Source of the DNA: Polyangiaceae bacterium
GTDB lineage: Bacteria > Myxococcota_A > Polyangia > Polyangiales > Polyangiaceae
Direction of reading: 5' to 3'
NCBI GenBank assembly: GCA_013361525.1
Contig: JABFXY010000065.1
Location: 62,001 to 126,000, forward strand
Length of the DNA: 64,000 nt
Positions 8,458 to 17,700 of this stretch are shown one piece after another (within the stretch, counting starts at the first letter, position 1; every line of letters begins with the position of its first letter). Position numbers and translations under genes: made by a program. Under the pieces are notes generated by a model. It was not told the origin of the DNA. It did not search any database and saw only the letters and a program-made list of their open reading frames with translations.

Positions 8458-9842
8458 GTCAGCTCGAGCTCATGAAGGACCGTCCCATCAGGCGCGTGCA
8501 CTCGCTCGAGCAGGCGCGGCCCGTCGAGATGGATGGAGGCCCACCCCTGCGGGCCGTACTTCTTCGGCGCCTCTCGCACCCACGGATTTTCACCGTCGAG
8601 GATCACGGACGGGGGCGCCATGTCGGTACCGGCGAGCCCTCGCCACGTAGACCCGTCACGGTTCGCCTGCGCGATCGGATACCGCGAGAAGTCCTTGCGA
8701 AAGTACGGGTATCCGGAGTGCCCAATGAGGCGCCCATACATGCGCCAGGCAGGGTGCTTGCCATAGATCATGCAGCGATGTTCGTGCCCCCAGTACCACG
8801 CGAAGATCCGGCCGGCGGTGAGCAGAGGCCGAAGCTTCTTCACCAACGCGGTGCCCTGGGATTCGAAGACACTGAAGGGCTGATGGTGCGATAGCAGCAC
8901 GATCTTGCGCGAGCCTGCTTGGCGCACGAGTGTGTCCAGCCATTGCACCTGATCCCCTGCGAGATCGTGCTCGTCCCAGCCGGTGTCGAGCCCGACGATC
9001 AGGAAATGGTCGTTCTGAAGCGCGAACACGCTGGAGGGCTGCTTCAGCGCCGGCAGAAGTTTCCCGAAGTAGCCCTCTCCGCCTGAGTACATTTCATGGT
9101 TCGCGTTCACCGCGAGACTCATGGCTCGGTCGCCGACGCGGGGCCAATAGTTCAGAAAACGGCGCGTCACCTCTTTTTCGTTGCCGGCGTAGTAGATGTC
9201 TCCCAAGTGGATGATCACGTCGAACGCCGGGTTCGACTCCGCGATCGTCTGGCTCGACCGCGGTGCAGAGTAGAGGCCTGTCCCCCAGTCCCCCATGAGC
9301 GCGATTCGCGTCGCATTGGCGATCCGCCGAGGCTCCCGGGAGCCTGCAATGAACGGCCTCTTGCGAATGCGTTTGTACCAGTCGGAGAAGAAGCTGCCGA
9401 CCCAGCCGCTGATGTCGCGGTCGTCGAACTGGACCTCGTAGACGTCGGTCTGCACCTCCTGCAGCTTTTCGAGGCTCTCGCCGCGCTCGGCGAGGAACGA
9501 TTGCAGGAGTGACGCGGCCCTGTGGTCGACGGCAAAGAGCACGCCCGGGGTCTTGTCGGCCTTCGCGATCTCGACGACCGCTTGCCGCAAACCATTCCAC
9601 ATCGCGAGGATCTGCAGCTCGTCCAGCTCCGGCGGAGGGGCGTTTTCTGCCGCCGCAAACTCGAGCACCGCGTGAGGCTGCTGCGGCGCGCCGAGGTCCG
9701 CCATGGGGTCATCCTTTGCGCGGGCGACGATGAGCTCGTCCTCCGCCTCTGCCCGCGACACGTCCGCCGGCGAGGGCCGCTCGAGATTCTCCAGCAGGCT
9801 CGCGATCCCGCGATATGAAACGATGACTGCGCCCTTTTCCAC
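8454..9842 (-). CDS. calcineurin-like metallophosphoesterase
   Basis: 462 residues from GTG 9842, preceded by AAAGGGG. Longer upstream frames would translate the 14-bp repeats and are rejected. After about 180 mostly helical residues comes a full metallophosphoesterase core: ALMGDWG, VIIHLGDIYY, NANHEMY (the GNHE-type motif), LLSHHQPF and WGHEHRCM, which together supply the two-metal ligands. The substrate is unknown. Some bacterial conflict systems carry calcineurin-fold effectors next to caspases and trypsins, so this may be a nuclease/phosphodiesterase-like effector or a regulator. It is the first gene of the minus-strand island, and its promoter must lie in the repeat-bearing region shared with the divergent membrane-protein gene. 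Confidence 0.9.
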   Translation of the reverse strand: MEKGAVIVSYRGIASLLENLERPSPADVSRAEAEDELIVARAKDDPMADLGAPQQPHAVLEFAAAENAPPPELDELQILAMWNGLRQAVVEIAKADKTPGVLFAVDHRAASLLQSFLAERGESLEKLQEVQTDVYEVQFDDRDISGWVGSFFSDWYKRIRKRPFIAGSREPRRIANATRIALMGDWGTGLYSAPRSSQTIAESNPAFDVIIHLGDIYYAGNEKEVTRRFLNYWPRVGDRAMSLAVNANHEMYSGGEGYFGKLLPALKQPSSVFALQNDHFLIVGLDTGWDEHDLAGDQVQWLDTLVRQAGSRKIVLLSHHQPFSVFESQGTALVKKLRPLLTAGRIFAWYWGHEHRCMIYGKHPAWRMYGRLIGHSGYPYFRKDFSRYPIAQANRDGSTWRGLAGTDMAPPSVILDGENPWVREAPKKYGPQGWASIHLDGPRLLERVHAPDGTVLHELELT

Positions 9843-9885
9843 GGTTCCCACCCCTTTCAGTCGTCCCTGAAGTGACCCACGACGC

Positions 9886-9955
9886 CCAACCAAGTAACCC
9901 CAACCGAGTAACCCCAACCGAGTAACCCCAACCGAGTAACCCCAACCGAGTAACG
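9886..9955. repeat. five tandem 14-bp repeats in divergent promoter region
   Basis: The unit CCAACCGAGTAACC (GGTTACTCGGTTGG on the other strand) occurs five times head to tail at 9886, 9900, 9914, 9928 and 9942. Only the first unit has an internal mismatch (A for G) and the last is one base short. The array sits 45 bp upstream of the metallophosphoesterase start and about 160 bp from the divergent membrane-protein gene. A regular array in a shared promoter region fits cooperative binding of a regulator, or it could be a slippage-prone spacer. Confidence 0.9.
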
Positions 9956-10117
9956 GAGCAGCGTACGGTCGTGAATGCTGTCTCGGCAAGACCGGACTAG
10001 CGATCTGCCTTGAAAGTTCTTTGACCCTCTGCGATCGGGCTGCGGGAGTGAGAGAGGGGCTGAAGGGTTACATGCTGAAGACTAACGCGTGTGTTGCTTT
10101 TGGCTGTGACGGCACAA

Positions 10118-10900
10118 ATGCCTGACGACGGAGGGCCGGCCAACGGTGCTGAGCCACCCGGCGGCGTGGCCTGGGCAGACCGGCTGCGCGCCAATCGTCC
10201 CCTCCGCCTCGGCGGCCCGCTCGTCGAGGCGTTCGTCGACGCGCTCGTGACGGCAGTTCCCTCCGAAGACGGTCCGCAATTCTTCAACCTGCTCGACGTC
10301 AACCGCGCCGCGTTCCTCGGCGAAGGGTTCTCTTGGGAAACAACGCTTCGACGCACCGTAGAGGCGGCAAACAACGGCCAATTGAACGCGGTCGGCGTTC
10401 GCGAGCTGTTTCTGAGCGCCCTGCAGATTGCTCCAAACAACCAGAGATTATTGGCATTTGGGGATAGGCTGGCGCAGCTCGCACAGCTCCAACGCGCGCA
10501 GGAAGGCCAGGAGGGCGGCGATGGCGGTGGTGGCAGCTCATGGCAGAGGCGCTGGTTAGCGGTTCTCGGTGCGTGCATTTTGGGGCTCGCCGCCGTCATG
10601 CTGATCGTGCGGGTCGTCGACCGCACCCTCCTGGGGACGGAGTACGAGTTTCCCGCGCGCTCGACGTGGAGTTCGATCTCACCATCAACGAAGAGCTTCT
10701 CGCAGATCCGCTCGATTCCGAGCGCGGCCAGCAGTGCACTTTCGAGGTCTCCCCCTCCCCTGCGGGTTGGGATGGGTTCTGCGATTCCGCTGCAGTCGCC
10801 GGCATCCAGGTGCTCCTACAGACCAACGAGGGAACAGAGCGCATGGTGGTCGACGGCTGCGAGAGCAGTCTGTTTACCGGCGTCACCTTTGAAGATGTAG
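10118..10900 (+). CDS. EAD-like membrane protein, N-terminal part of a frameshifted gene
   Basis: The coding signal runs from ATG 10118 (or GTG 10091) to about 10660. It has a helical EAD-like module (LVEAFVDALV to NNQRLLAFGD), a Gly-rich linker (GGDGGGGSS), and one membrane segment (WLAVLGACILGLAAVMLIV). Past about 10640-10660 this frame turns into low-complexity Ser/Pro sequence to its stop at 10900, while the good coding continues in the frame ending at 11205. It therefore looks like one gene broken by a one-base deletion (or two-base insertion). The module and topology resemble the gene at 2880-3782. It diverges from the protease operon across the 14-bp repeats. Whether the break is real or a sequencing error cannot be told. 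Confidence 0.7.
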   Translation: MPDDGGPANGAEPPGGVAWADRLRANRPLRLGGPLVEAFVDALVTAVPSEDGPQFFNLLDVNRAAFLGEGFSWETTLRRTVEAANNGQLNAVGVRELFLSALQIAPNNQRLLAFGDRLAQLAQLQRAQEGQEGGDGGGGSSWQRRWLAVLGACILGLAAVMLIVRVVDRTLLGTEYEFPARSTWSSISPSTKSFSQIRSIPSAASSALSRSPPPLRVGMGSAIPLQSPASRCSYRPTREQSAWWSTAARAVCLPASPLKM

Positions 10901-11205
10901 GAACTGGTCCGGTCAGGGCCGGCATCGAGCTCGTAACAGCTGGGACGGACGCCAACCCCGTCTGCCACGTATTCTGGAGTGAGCGAGTCCTCAATGTCTG
11001 GGACCGTGAGCCGCTGGCCGTGGTCACAATCCCGACGCCCGATCCGACACGGGCGGACCCCCTCGGGTGTGCCGCGGATACCGACTGCGTACGCTACCTG
11101 TGCGAGAACACGCAGGCCGCGTGCGAGGACGGTATCGACGACGACGGAGACGCAGCCGTGGACTGTCTGGACCCGGATTGTGCCGATTTTTGCCCTGAGC
11201 CTTGA
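10642..11205 (+). CDS. C-terminal part of the frameshifted EAD-like membrane protein
   Basis: In the frame ending at 11205, coding begins near 10642 without a credible start of its own; VEFDLTINEELL directly continues the membrane protein read in the other frame. The part outside the membrane is beta-rich with several Cys pairs. It ends with a compact tail, CEDGIDDDGDAAVDCLDPDC, of the Asp/Cys-rich kind seen at the ends of many myxobacterial surface proteins and likely to bind calcium. Treat it with the preceding entry as one gene spanning 10118-11205. Programmed frameshifting is possible but unsupported. Confidence 0.6.
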   Translation, partial: VRVSRALDVEFDLTINEELLADPLDSERGQQCTFEVSPSPAGWDGFCDSAAVAGIQVLLQTNEGTERMVVDGCESSLFTGVTFEDVGTGPVRAGIELVTAGTDANPVCHVFWSERVLNVWDREPLAVVTIPTPDPTRADPLGCAADTDCVRYLCENTQAACEDGIDDDGDAAVDCLDPDCADFCPEP

Positions 11206-11271
11206 CGCTCGCGTCGGTCGTCGAGGCCGTGCACCTTCAGGGACTCGAGCTGCGTGCCGCCTCGATGAATC

Positions 11272-11478
11272 ATGTGGGAGTACTTCACGGAGGACGATGC
11301 GAAGGAGGCGGAGCTGCTCGTCGAGGAGTCGCTCTTGGCGCTGACGGAGATCGTCCCGGCGCGGATCATCCGGTCCATGAGAGCCGCGATGGTCGAGGAA
11401 TTGCTTGCCTCGGAGGACGGGCGGCAGATCGTGGCGATGTTGAGAAGGGCTCGGCTGCAATATCGGAGCGTGGATTGA
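11272..11478 (+). CDS. small acidic helical protein, hypothetical
   Basis: 68 residues, ATG start, rich in Glu, Leu and Ala, and predicted helical throughout (EDDAKEAELLVEESLLALTE). Codon third positions are strongly G/C, as in neighbouring genes, which supports coding. No family was recognised. It follows the frameshifted membrane protein by 66 bp on the same strand and could be a small partner protein of that island, but this is only position. No clear ribosome-binding site was seen. Confidence 0.5.
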   Translation: MWEYFTEDDAKEAELLVEESLLALTEIVPARIIRSMRAAMVEELLASEDGRQIVAMLRRARLQYRSVD

Positions 11479-11663
11479 GATTGTTCGGGCCTTCAGCTCG
11501 AAATGCGTGTCGCACCTTCGACTCCCTTTCCCGCCGTCCGCCCTGGATCAGAAAGGTGGTCACTCAACTCCACGGGGTCGAAGCGCGCGCAGCGTGAGGC
11601 CTCTAATTCTGCGGATCCAGAGCCAGTTCTCCATCGGCACGCGGAGTGCTTCGTCGCTCGCCG

Positions 11664-12770
11664 ATGACTTCTTCCTCCTCGCCGCGAATGCTCCGATCGC
11701 CGATGCTCCTCGCGGTCTCGCTGGGCCTCGGTTGCGCGCTGTCGGGCTGCGTGGATAGCGACGGAATCGACGACGAAGACACGGGCATTGGCGGAACCGC
11801 GCTCGATGGAGGCGGCGGAAGCGTCGGCATCGGGGGCAGCGGGCTGTCCGACGGCGGAAGCGCTTCCGAAGGCGGCAGCTCGTCCGAAGGTGGTAGTTCG
11901 TCCGAAGGCGGAAACGGCGGGGACACGACGACGGGCAGCGGCGGCGAGCCACCGGCCGGAGGCGCGGACCCGGGACCGGACCCGGCGTTCGAAGTGGAGA
12001 TGACGTTCACGACTTCGAACATCGGCCGCGACTACGCGGGCGCCGGGACGATGATTGCCGCGCTCGACAACGTGGGCGACACGGTTGGGCCGAAGGCCGG
12101 GCCGAAATGGATTGGTTGGCAAGAGATCAACGAGTCCGATCCGTGCGGCGCCAGCTGCGAGATCGACGCGATCAACAATCGGTTCGACGACGCCAATGGC
12201 TGGGACACGCGGCGGCCGAAGGGGACGCGACCCGACGGCGGGACGGAGACGGTGAAGGTGCCCATTACCTTCAAGGGCGCGGCCGGGATCGATGTGCGCG
12301 CGAAGTTCGCGTCGCCGGGCTGGGCCGGCGTGTCGCCGACGCGCTTCGTGACCGTCGTGTATTCGTCGGAGCGAAACCTTTCGGTGCTCGATACGCACTT
12401 CATCGCCGGGGCCTGGTCGTGCAAATCCCAAGTCGAGAAGCGAAAGGACTATTGGAAGCAGGCATGGCAAGTGCTCAAAGGTGAAGTCGACAAAGAGCAC
12501 GACAAGGGGCGAAACGTCATCGTGACGGGGGACCTCAATCGCCCCCGCGCCGAGAACGGCTGCAACCCCGCGTGGACGCCGACGTCGCTGCACGCCGGCT
12601 CGATCGTCATCGGCGGGACCGGCATCGATTACGTCTTCGCGCTCCCCGCCGAGGGCTACAAATGGGTGGTCTCGAAAAAGGCTGACGGGACGCCGAAGAA
12701 GGGCTCGATCAATCTCGGCATCGACGGGCACAAGGCCCATTGGGTCACCGGGAAGTTCGCTTTGAAGTGA
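11664..12770 (+). CDS. endonuclease/exonuclease/phosphatase-like lipoprotein
   Basis: The lipobox LSGC follows a hydrophobic segment (MLLAVSLGLGCALSGC). Then comes a long Gly/Ser linker with repeated SSEGG units (about residues 45-100) typical of myxobacterial lipoproteins. The globular part fits the endonuclease/exonuclease/phosphatase fold: TTSNIGRDY, IGWQEINE with the metal-binding Glu, DTHFIAG, VIVTGDLNRP with the Asp-x-Asn pair, GTGIDYVF, and DGHKAHWVTG with the final Asp-His. It should be an exported, membrane-anchored phosphodiesterase or nuclease. The start could also be GTG 11646 or ATG 11688; none has a good ribosome-binding site. Its 3' end overlaps the convergent TetR gene by 26 bp. 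Confidence 0.85.
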   Translation: MTSSSSPRMLRSPMLLAVSLGLGCALSGCVDSDGIDDEDTGIGGTALDGGGGSVGIGGSGLSDGGSASEGGSSSEGGSSSEGGNGGDTTTGSGGEPPAGGADPGPDPAFEVEMTFTTSNIGRDYAGAGTMIAALDNVGDTVGPKAGPKWIGWQEINESDPCGASCEIDAINNRFDDANGWDTRRPKGTRPDGGTETVKVPITFKGAAGIDVRAKFASPGWAGVSPTRFVTVVYSSERNLSVLDTHFIAGAWSCKSQVEKRKDYWKQAWQVLKGEVDKEHDKGRNVIVTGDLNRPRAENGCNPAWTPTSLHAGSIVIGGTGIDYVFALPAEGYKWVVSKKADGTPKKGSINLGIDGHKAHWVTGKFALK

Positions 12771-13449
12771 AGGAGCGCGGACGCTTCGCCACCGGCTTCG
12801 CTCGTGTGGGCGCGCGCTGAGGCGCAGCGCCGTAAGCCCGAATGAACGCCTTCACGCCGCGCTCGACCGTCTGCCGGATCTCCTTGTCGCCCGAGGGACC
12901 CAACATGCCGAGCTGGGCGCGCACATTGAGGTCGCCCTGGCAGAGGCCGCTGAAATGGACGGCGGCGACGCGCGGCTGATCGCCAATCGATAGCTTCCCC
13001 TTTTCCTCCCAGCGCTTGAGGTACGCGCCCAGCTGATCCTGCACGAGGGTCGGCCCGCGCTCGAAGAGGACCTGTCCGAGCTCCGGAAACTGAGGGCACG
13101 CGGCGCTTGCGTGGCGGTAGAGCGAGACGAACGCCGGCGACAACAGCACGCGCACGAGCTTCTCGCCGATGCAGCGTAGGGCCGCCTCGAGATCGTTGGT
13201 GGGCTCGGCCAGACAAGCGAGAAACTCCGCGCGCATGGCGTCGGCCTCTTCCGAGAAGCTGGCGATGAAGAGAGCGCTCTTGTCTTGGAAGTGGTTGTAG
13301 ACGGTCGCCTTGGAGACGGCGGCGCGCGCGGCGATGACGTCGACGCACGCGCGTTCGAACCCGACCTCCATGAAGACCTCGCGTGCGCCCGCGAGGATGC
13401 TCGGCCGCTTCGCCGCGTGCGGGCCGCAAGACCTCGAGGGGCGTGACAT
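12745..13449 (-). CDS. TetR-family regulator of the adjacent RND pump
   Basis: 234 residues. The helix-turn-helix is near the N-terminus (ILAGAREVFMEVGFERACVD, then ARAAVSKATVYNHFQDKSAL), the standard TetR DNA-binding domain. The C-terminal half is a ligand-binding helical domain. ATG 13449 is chosen because the conserved domain starts just after it. It diverges from the RND adaptor gene, and a perfect dyad at 13458-13478 lies directly in front of its start, so it very likely represses itself and the efflux genes. The basic C-terminal tail (PVAKRPRSFTSKRTSR) is unusual for the family. Confidence 0.92.
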   Translation of the reverse strand: MSRPSRSCGPHAAKRPSILAGAREVFMEVGFERACVDVIAARAAVSKATVYNHFQDKSALFIASFSEEADAMRAEFLACLAEPTNDLEAALRCIGEKLVRVLLSPAFVSLYRHASAACPQFPELGQVLFERGPTLVQDQLGAYLKRWEEKGKLSIGDQPRVAAVHFSGLCQGDLNVRAQLGMLGPSGDKEIRQTVERGVKAFIRAYGAAPQRAPTRAKPVAKRPRSFTSKRTSR

Positions 13450-13457
13450 TGGAAATA

Positions 13458-13478
13458 CAAACTGAACCGTCCAGTTTG
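13458..13478. promoter_or_regulatory. TetR operator dyad
   Basis: Perfect inverted repeat CAAACTG-aaccgtc-CAGTTTG, with 7-bp arms and a 7-nt centre, 9 bp in front of the TetR start and 84 bp before the RND adaptor start. Size, symmetry and place are those of a TetR-family operator controlling both directions. Confidence 0.8.
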
Positions 13479-13561
13479 ACTTTGCAAGCGGCGCGTTGCA
13501 GAAGCTCCGGGTCCGTCGAGGTCCTTCCCCGCGACCGTCGGTTCGAGAGGTCCAACCACAC

Positions 13562-14704
13562 ATGGCGTGCTCGAAGCTGTCTCTTCTGCTCTTTTCGTTC
13601 GTCGTCCTCCTCGGCTGCAAAGGCAAGCAGGCCGGCCCACCGCCGCCCTCGGGGCCGGTCGAGGTCGGCGTCGTGACCGTCGAGGAGGCGGAGGTCACGT
13701 TGATGACGGAGCTGCCCGGCCGAACGTCCGCGTTCCGGGTCGCCGAGGTGCGCGCCCGCGTGAACGGTGTCGTCCTCAAGCGACACTTCACCGAGGGCGG
13801 CGACGTCAAAGAGGGCGATCCGCTGTTCGACATCGATCCGGCGCCGTTCGAGGCCGCCGCCGAGAGCGCGCGGGCGACCCTCATTCGCGCGTCGGCGACT
13901 GCCTCGAACGCTCGTACCCAAGCCACGCGGGCGGAGCGTCTCGTCAATTCGGGCGCGGGCACGCAGCAGGACCTCGACAACGCCCAAGCCGCGTTGAAGG
14001 TCGCCGAGGCCGACGTGGCGTCGGCGCAGGCGGCGGTGAAGGCGGCGACCATCAATCTGGGCTTCACGAAGGTGAAGGCGCCCATCTCGGGGCGAATCGG
14101 GCGCGCCGCGGTAACGGAAGGCGCGTACGCGCAGCAGTCACCTGCGACGCTGCTCGCGACGATTCAACAGCTCGACCCGATGTACGTGGACGTGACGTGG
14201 TCGAACGCCGAGGTGCAGCGCCTTCAGCGCGATGTGGCCAGCGGGAAGATCAAGGGCGCCGAGGGGCAGGCCGAGGTCTCGCTCTACCTCGATGACGGTC
14301 ACGTGTACGAGCACGCCGGCAAACTGCAATTCGCGGACGTGAGCGTGGACCCGACGACGGGATCGATATCGCTCCGAGCGTTGTTCCCCAATGCCGATCG
14401 CGGCCTCTTGCCGGGCGCGTTCGTGCGCGCACGAATCGAAGAGGGCAAACGACCGAAGGCGATTCTCGTGCCCCAGCGTGCCGTGACGCGTGATGGAAAG
14501 GGACGGCCCTCCGCGCTCGTCGTGAACGATCAGAGCAAGGTCGAGCGGCGGTCGATCGTCACCGAGCGTGAGGTCGGCGATGCATGGCTCGTCATCGATG
14601 GGCTCAAGCCGGGCGACCGCGTGATCGTCGAAGGCTTGCAGAAGGCGCGACCGGACGCCGACGTCGTGGTCGTCGACGCGAAGGAAAAGAAGAAACCGAG
14701 CTGA
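13562..14704 (+). CDS. RND efflux periplasmic adaptor, lipoprotein
   Basis: 380 residues. Lipoprotein signal MACSKLSLLLFSFVVLLGC. The order of parts is that of MexA/AcrA adaptors: a barrel strand (VTVEEAEVTLMTELPGRT), a lipoyl half (VRARVNGVVLKRHFTEGGDV), a helical hairpin rich in Ala (about residues 95-150), the second lipoyl half (FTKVKAPISGRIGRA), and the beta-barrel and membrane-proximal domains (VPQRAVTRDGKGRPSALVV). It links the inner-membrane pump to an outer-membrane channel. It is followed at 15 bp by the pump gene. An upstream in-frame extension to 13496 is less likely because the signal peptide begins at 13562. Confidence 0.94.
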   Translation: MACSKLSLLLFSFVVLLGCKGKQAGPPPPSGPVEVGVVTVEEAEVTLMTELPGRTSAFRVAEVRARVNGVVLKRHFTEGGDVKEGDPLFDIDPAPFEAAAESARATLIRASATASNARTQATRAERLVNSGAGTQQDLDNAQAALKVAEADVASAQAAVKAATINLGFTKVKAPISGRIGRAAVTEGAYAQQSPATLLATIQQLDPMYVDVTWSNAEVQRLQRDVASGKIKGAEGQAEVSLYLDDGHVYEHAGKLQFADVSVDPTTGSISLRALFPNADRGLLPGAFVRARIEEGKRPKAILVPQRAVTRDGKGRPSALVVNDQSKVERRSIVTEREVGDAWLVIDGLKPGDRVIVEGLQKARPDADVVVVDAKEKKKPS

Positions 14705-14719
14705 GGGCGAGGAAGTACC

Positions 14720-17700
14720 GTGGCCAAATTCTTCATCGAGCGACCGATCTTCGCCTGGGTGCTCGCGATCGTGATCATGGTCGCCGGCGCGCTGTCGATA
14801 ACGCGTTTGCCGGTCGCCCAATATCCCGCCATCGCGCCGCCGACGGTCAGCATCAATGCGACCTATCCGGGCGCTTCTGCGGCCACGCTCGAGCAGACGG
14901 TCACGCAGGTGATCGAGCAGCGCATGAGCGGCCTCGACGGCCTGCGGTACATCTCGTCGTCGAGCGATGCGAACGGCAATGCAGGGATCGAGCTCACCTT
15001 CGAGCCCGGAACCAACGCCGATATCGCGCAGGTCCAAGTTCAGAACAAGCTCGCGCTGGCGATGCCGCAGCTGCCGCAAGAGGTGCAGCGACAAGGCGTG
15101 CGCGTCGCGAAGTCGAACCGCAACTTCCTGATGATCGCCACCTTCGTCTCGGAAGACGGCAGCATGGCGCGTAACGACATTGCCGATTACGTCGTTTCCG
15201 CGCTCCAGGATCCCGTGAGCCGCGTGCCGGGCGTCGGCGAGGTTCAGGCCTTCGGCGCGCAGTACGCCATGCGTATTTGGCTCGATCCGAACAAGCTGAC
15301 GGCATTCAAGCTGACGCCGCTCGACGTCACGCAGGCGATCCAAGCGCAGAACGCGCAGGTTTCGGCGGGCCAATTCGGCGGGACACCTTCGGTGCCCGGG
15401 CAAGAGCTCAATGCGACGATTACCGCGCAGACCCGTCTGCAGACCCCGGAGCAGTTCGGCGCGATCTTGCTGCGCGTCAATGAAGACGGCTCACAGGTGC
15501 GGGTGCGCGACGTCGCTCGCATCGAGCTCACCGGCGAGAGCTTCGACACCGAGAGCTTCTACAACGGTGCACCGTGTGCAGCGATGGGCATCCGGCTCGC
15601 CGCCGGCGCGAACGCGCTCGACACCGCGGAGGCCGTGCGCACCCGCCTCCAAGAGCTCTCCACGTCGTTCCCGACGGGGCTCAAGGTTCAATACTCGCTC
15701 GATACGACGCCGTTCGTGAAGATCTCCATCGAGGAAGTGCTCAAGACGCTCCTCGAAGCGGTCGGCCTCGTGTTCCTCGTCATGCTGCTGTTTTTGCAGA
15801 ACTGGCGCGCGACGCTGATTCCGACCATTGCGGTGCCGGTCGTCCTGCTCGGCACGATGGGTGTCCTCGCTGCCGCCGGATACACGATCAACACGCTGAC
15901 GATGTTCGGCATGGTGCTCGCGATTGGCCTCCTCGTCGACGACGCCATCGTGGTCGTCGAGAACGTCGAGCGCGTGATGCACGAGGAGCATCTGTCGCCG
16001 AAAGAGGCGACGCGACGATCGATGCGGCAAATCACCGGCGCGCTCGTCGGCATTGCGATGGTTCTGTCCGCCGTCTTCGTGCCGATGGCGTTTTTCCCCG
16101 GTTCGGTCGGCGTCATTTACCGCCAATTCTCGGTAACCCTGGTCGCCGCAATGGCCCTGTCGGTCGTCGTGGCGCTCACGCTGACGCCGGCCCTCTGCGC
16201 GACGATCCTCAAGCCGGGGCACGGCGAGAAGAAGACTGGGTTCTTCGGCCTTTTCAACCGCGGATACGACCGCTCGGCGAGCGTCTATCAGCGAATCGTG
16301 GCGGTGCTGTTGCGGCGGCGTTGGCGCGCGATGATGGGCTTCGCGCTCATCGCCGGCGGCCTCGTCTTCCTGTTCACGAAGATGCCGAAGGGGTTCTTGC
16401 CGCAAGAGGACCAGGGCATCCTCTACGTCCAAGTCCTCGCCCCGCCGGGTTCGACCCTGGAGCAGACGGCGGCGGTGAACGAGCGCGTCGCCGAATATTT
16501 CCTCACCGAGGAAAAGGACACGGTCGAATCGATCATGACCATCAATGGCTTCAGCTTTGGCGGTCGAGGGCAGAACTCGGGTCTCGGCTTCATTCGTCTA
16601 CGGCATTGGGACGACCGAGAAGGCGCGCAGCAGCGAGCCGACGCGATCGCGGCGCGCGCGACGAAGGCGTTCGCATCGATCAAAGAAGCACAGGTCTTCG
16701 CGTTCGCGCCGCCGGCGATCAGCGAGCTCGGCAACGCGGCCGGCTTCCAATTGCAGCTCGTCGATCGCGGCGGCCTGGGTCACGACGCGCTCATCGCCGC
16801 GCGCGATCAGCTGCTCTCGCTCGCCTCCAAACACCCCGCGCTCACGAAGGTCCGCCAGGGCGGACTCGAGGATCGGCCCGAGTACAAGATTCACGTCGAC
16901 CAGGAGAAAGCGTCGGCATTCGGGCTCTCGCTCCAGGAGATCAACGCGACGCTATCGTCCACGTGGGGCGGCTCGTACGTGAACGACTTTCTCGACGCGG
17001 GCCGTACGAAGCGCGTCTTCGTCCAAGCCGACGCGCCCTACCGCATGCAGCCGCGCGACCTCGATCGCTGGTTCGTTCGCAATCGGCAAGGCGAAATGGT
17101 CCCGTTCTCCGCGTTTGCGACGGGGGAATGGACCTACGGCTCGCCGAAGCTCGATCGCTTCAGCGGCTTTCCGACCATTGCGATCCAAGGTGAGCCCGCG
17201 CCCGGCGCGAGCACCGGCGACGCCATGGCCGCAATGGAAGAGCTCGCCGCTCAGCTGCCGCCCGGCATCGGTTTCGAATGGTCGGGCTTGGCCTATGAAG
17301 AGCGCACCTCGGGTGCGAATGCGCCGCTGCTCTATGCGCTGTCGCTCCTGTTCGTCTTCCTCTGCCTCGCCGCGCTCTACGAGAGTTGGTCGGTCCCGGT
17401 CTCGGTCATGATGGTCGTACCCCTCGGTGTCATCGGCGCCGTGGCGGCGACGCTCCTCGGTGGCCTCACCAATGACGTGTATTTCCAGGTAGGACTCCTG
17501 GCGACGATCGGCCTCTCGGCAAAGAATGCCATTCTCATCGTCGAGTTCGCAAAAGAGCTATTCGAGGGAGGAAAGAGCGCATTCGATGCAGCGCTCGAGG
17601 CTGCGAAGATGAGGCTTCGACCCATCGTCATGACGTCGCTGGCCTTTGTCCTCGGCGTCCTGCCGCTGGCGCGCGCCAACGGTGCCGGCGCCGGCGGCCA

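Noticed and set aside
9886..9955. Replication origin iterons
   Set aside because: Regular repeats but no Rep or DnaA gene and no AT-rich region; a promoter role is more likely.
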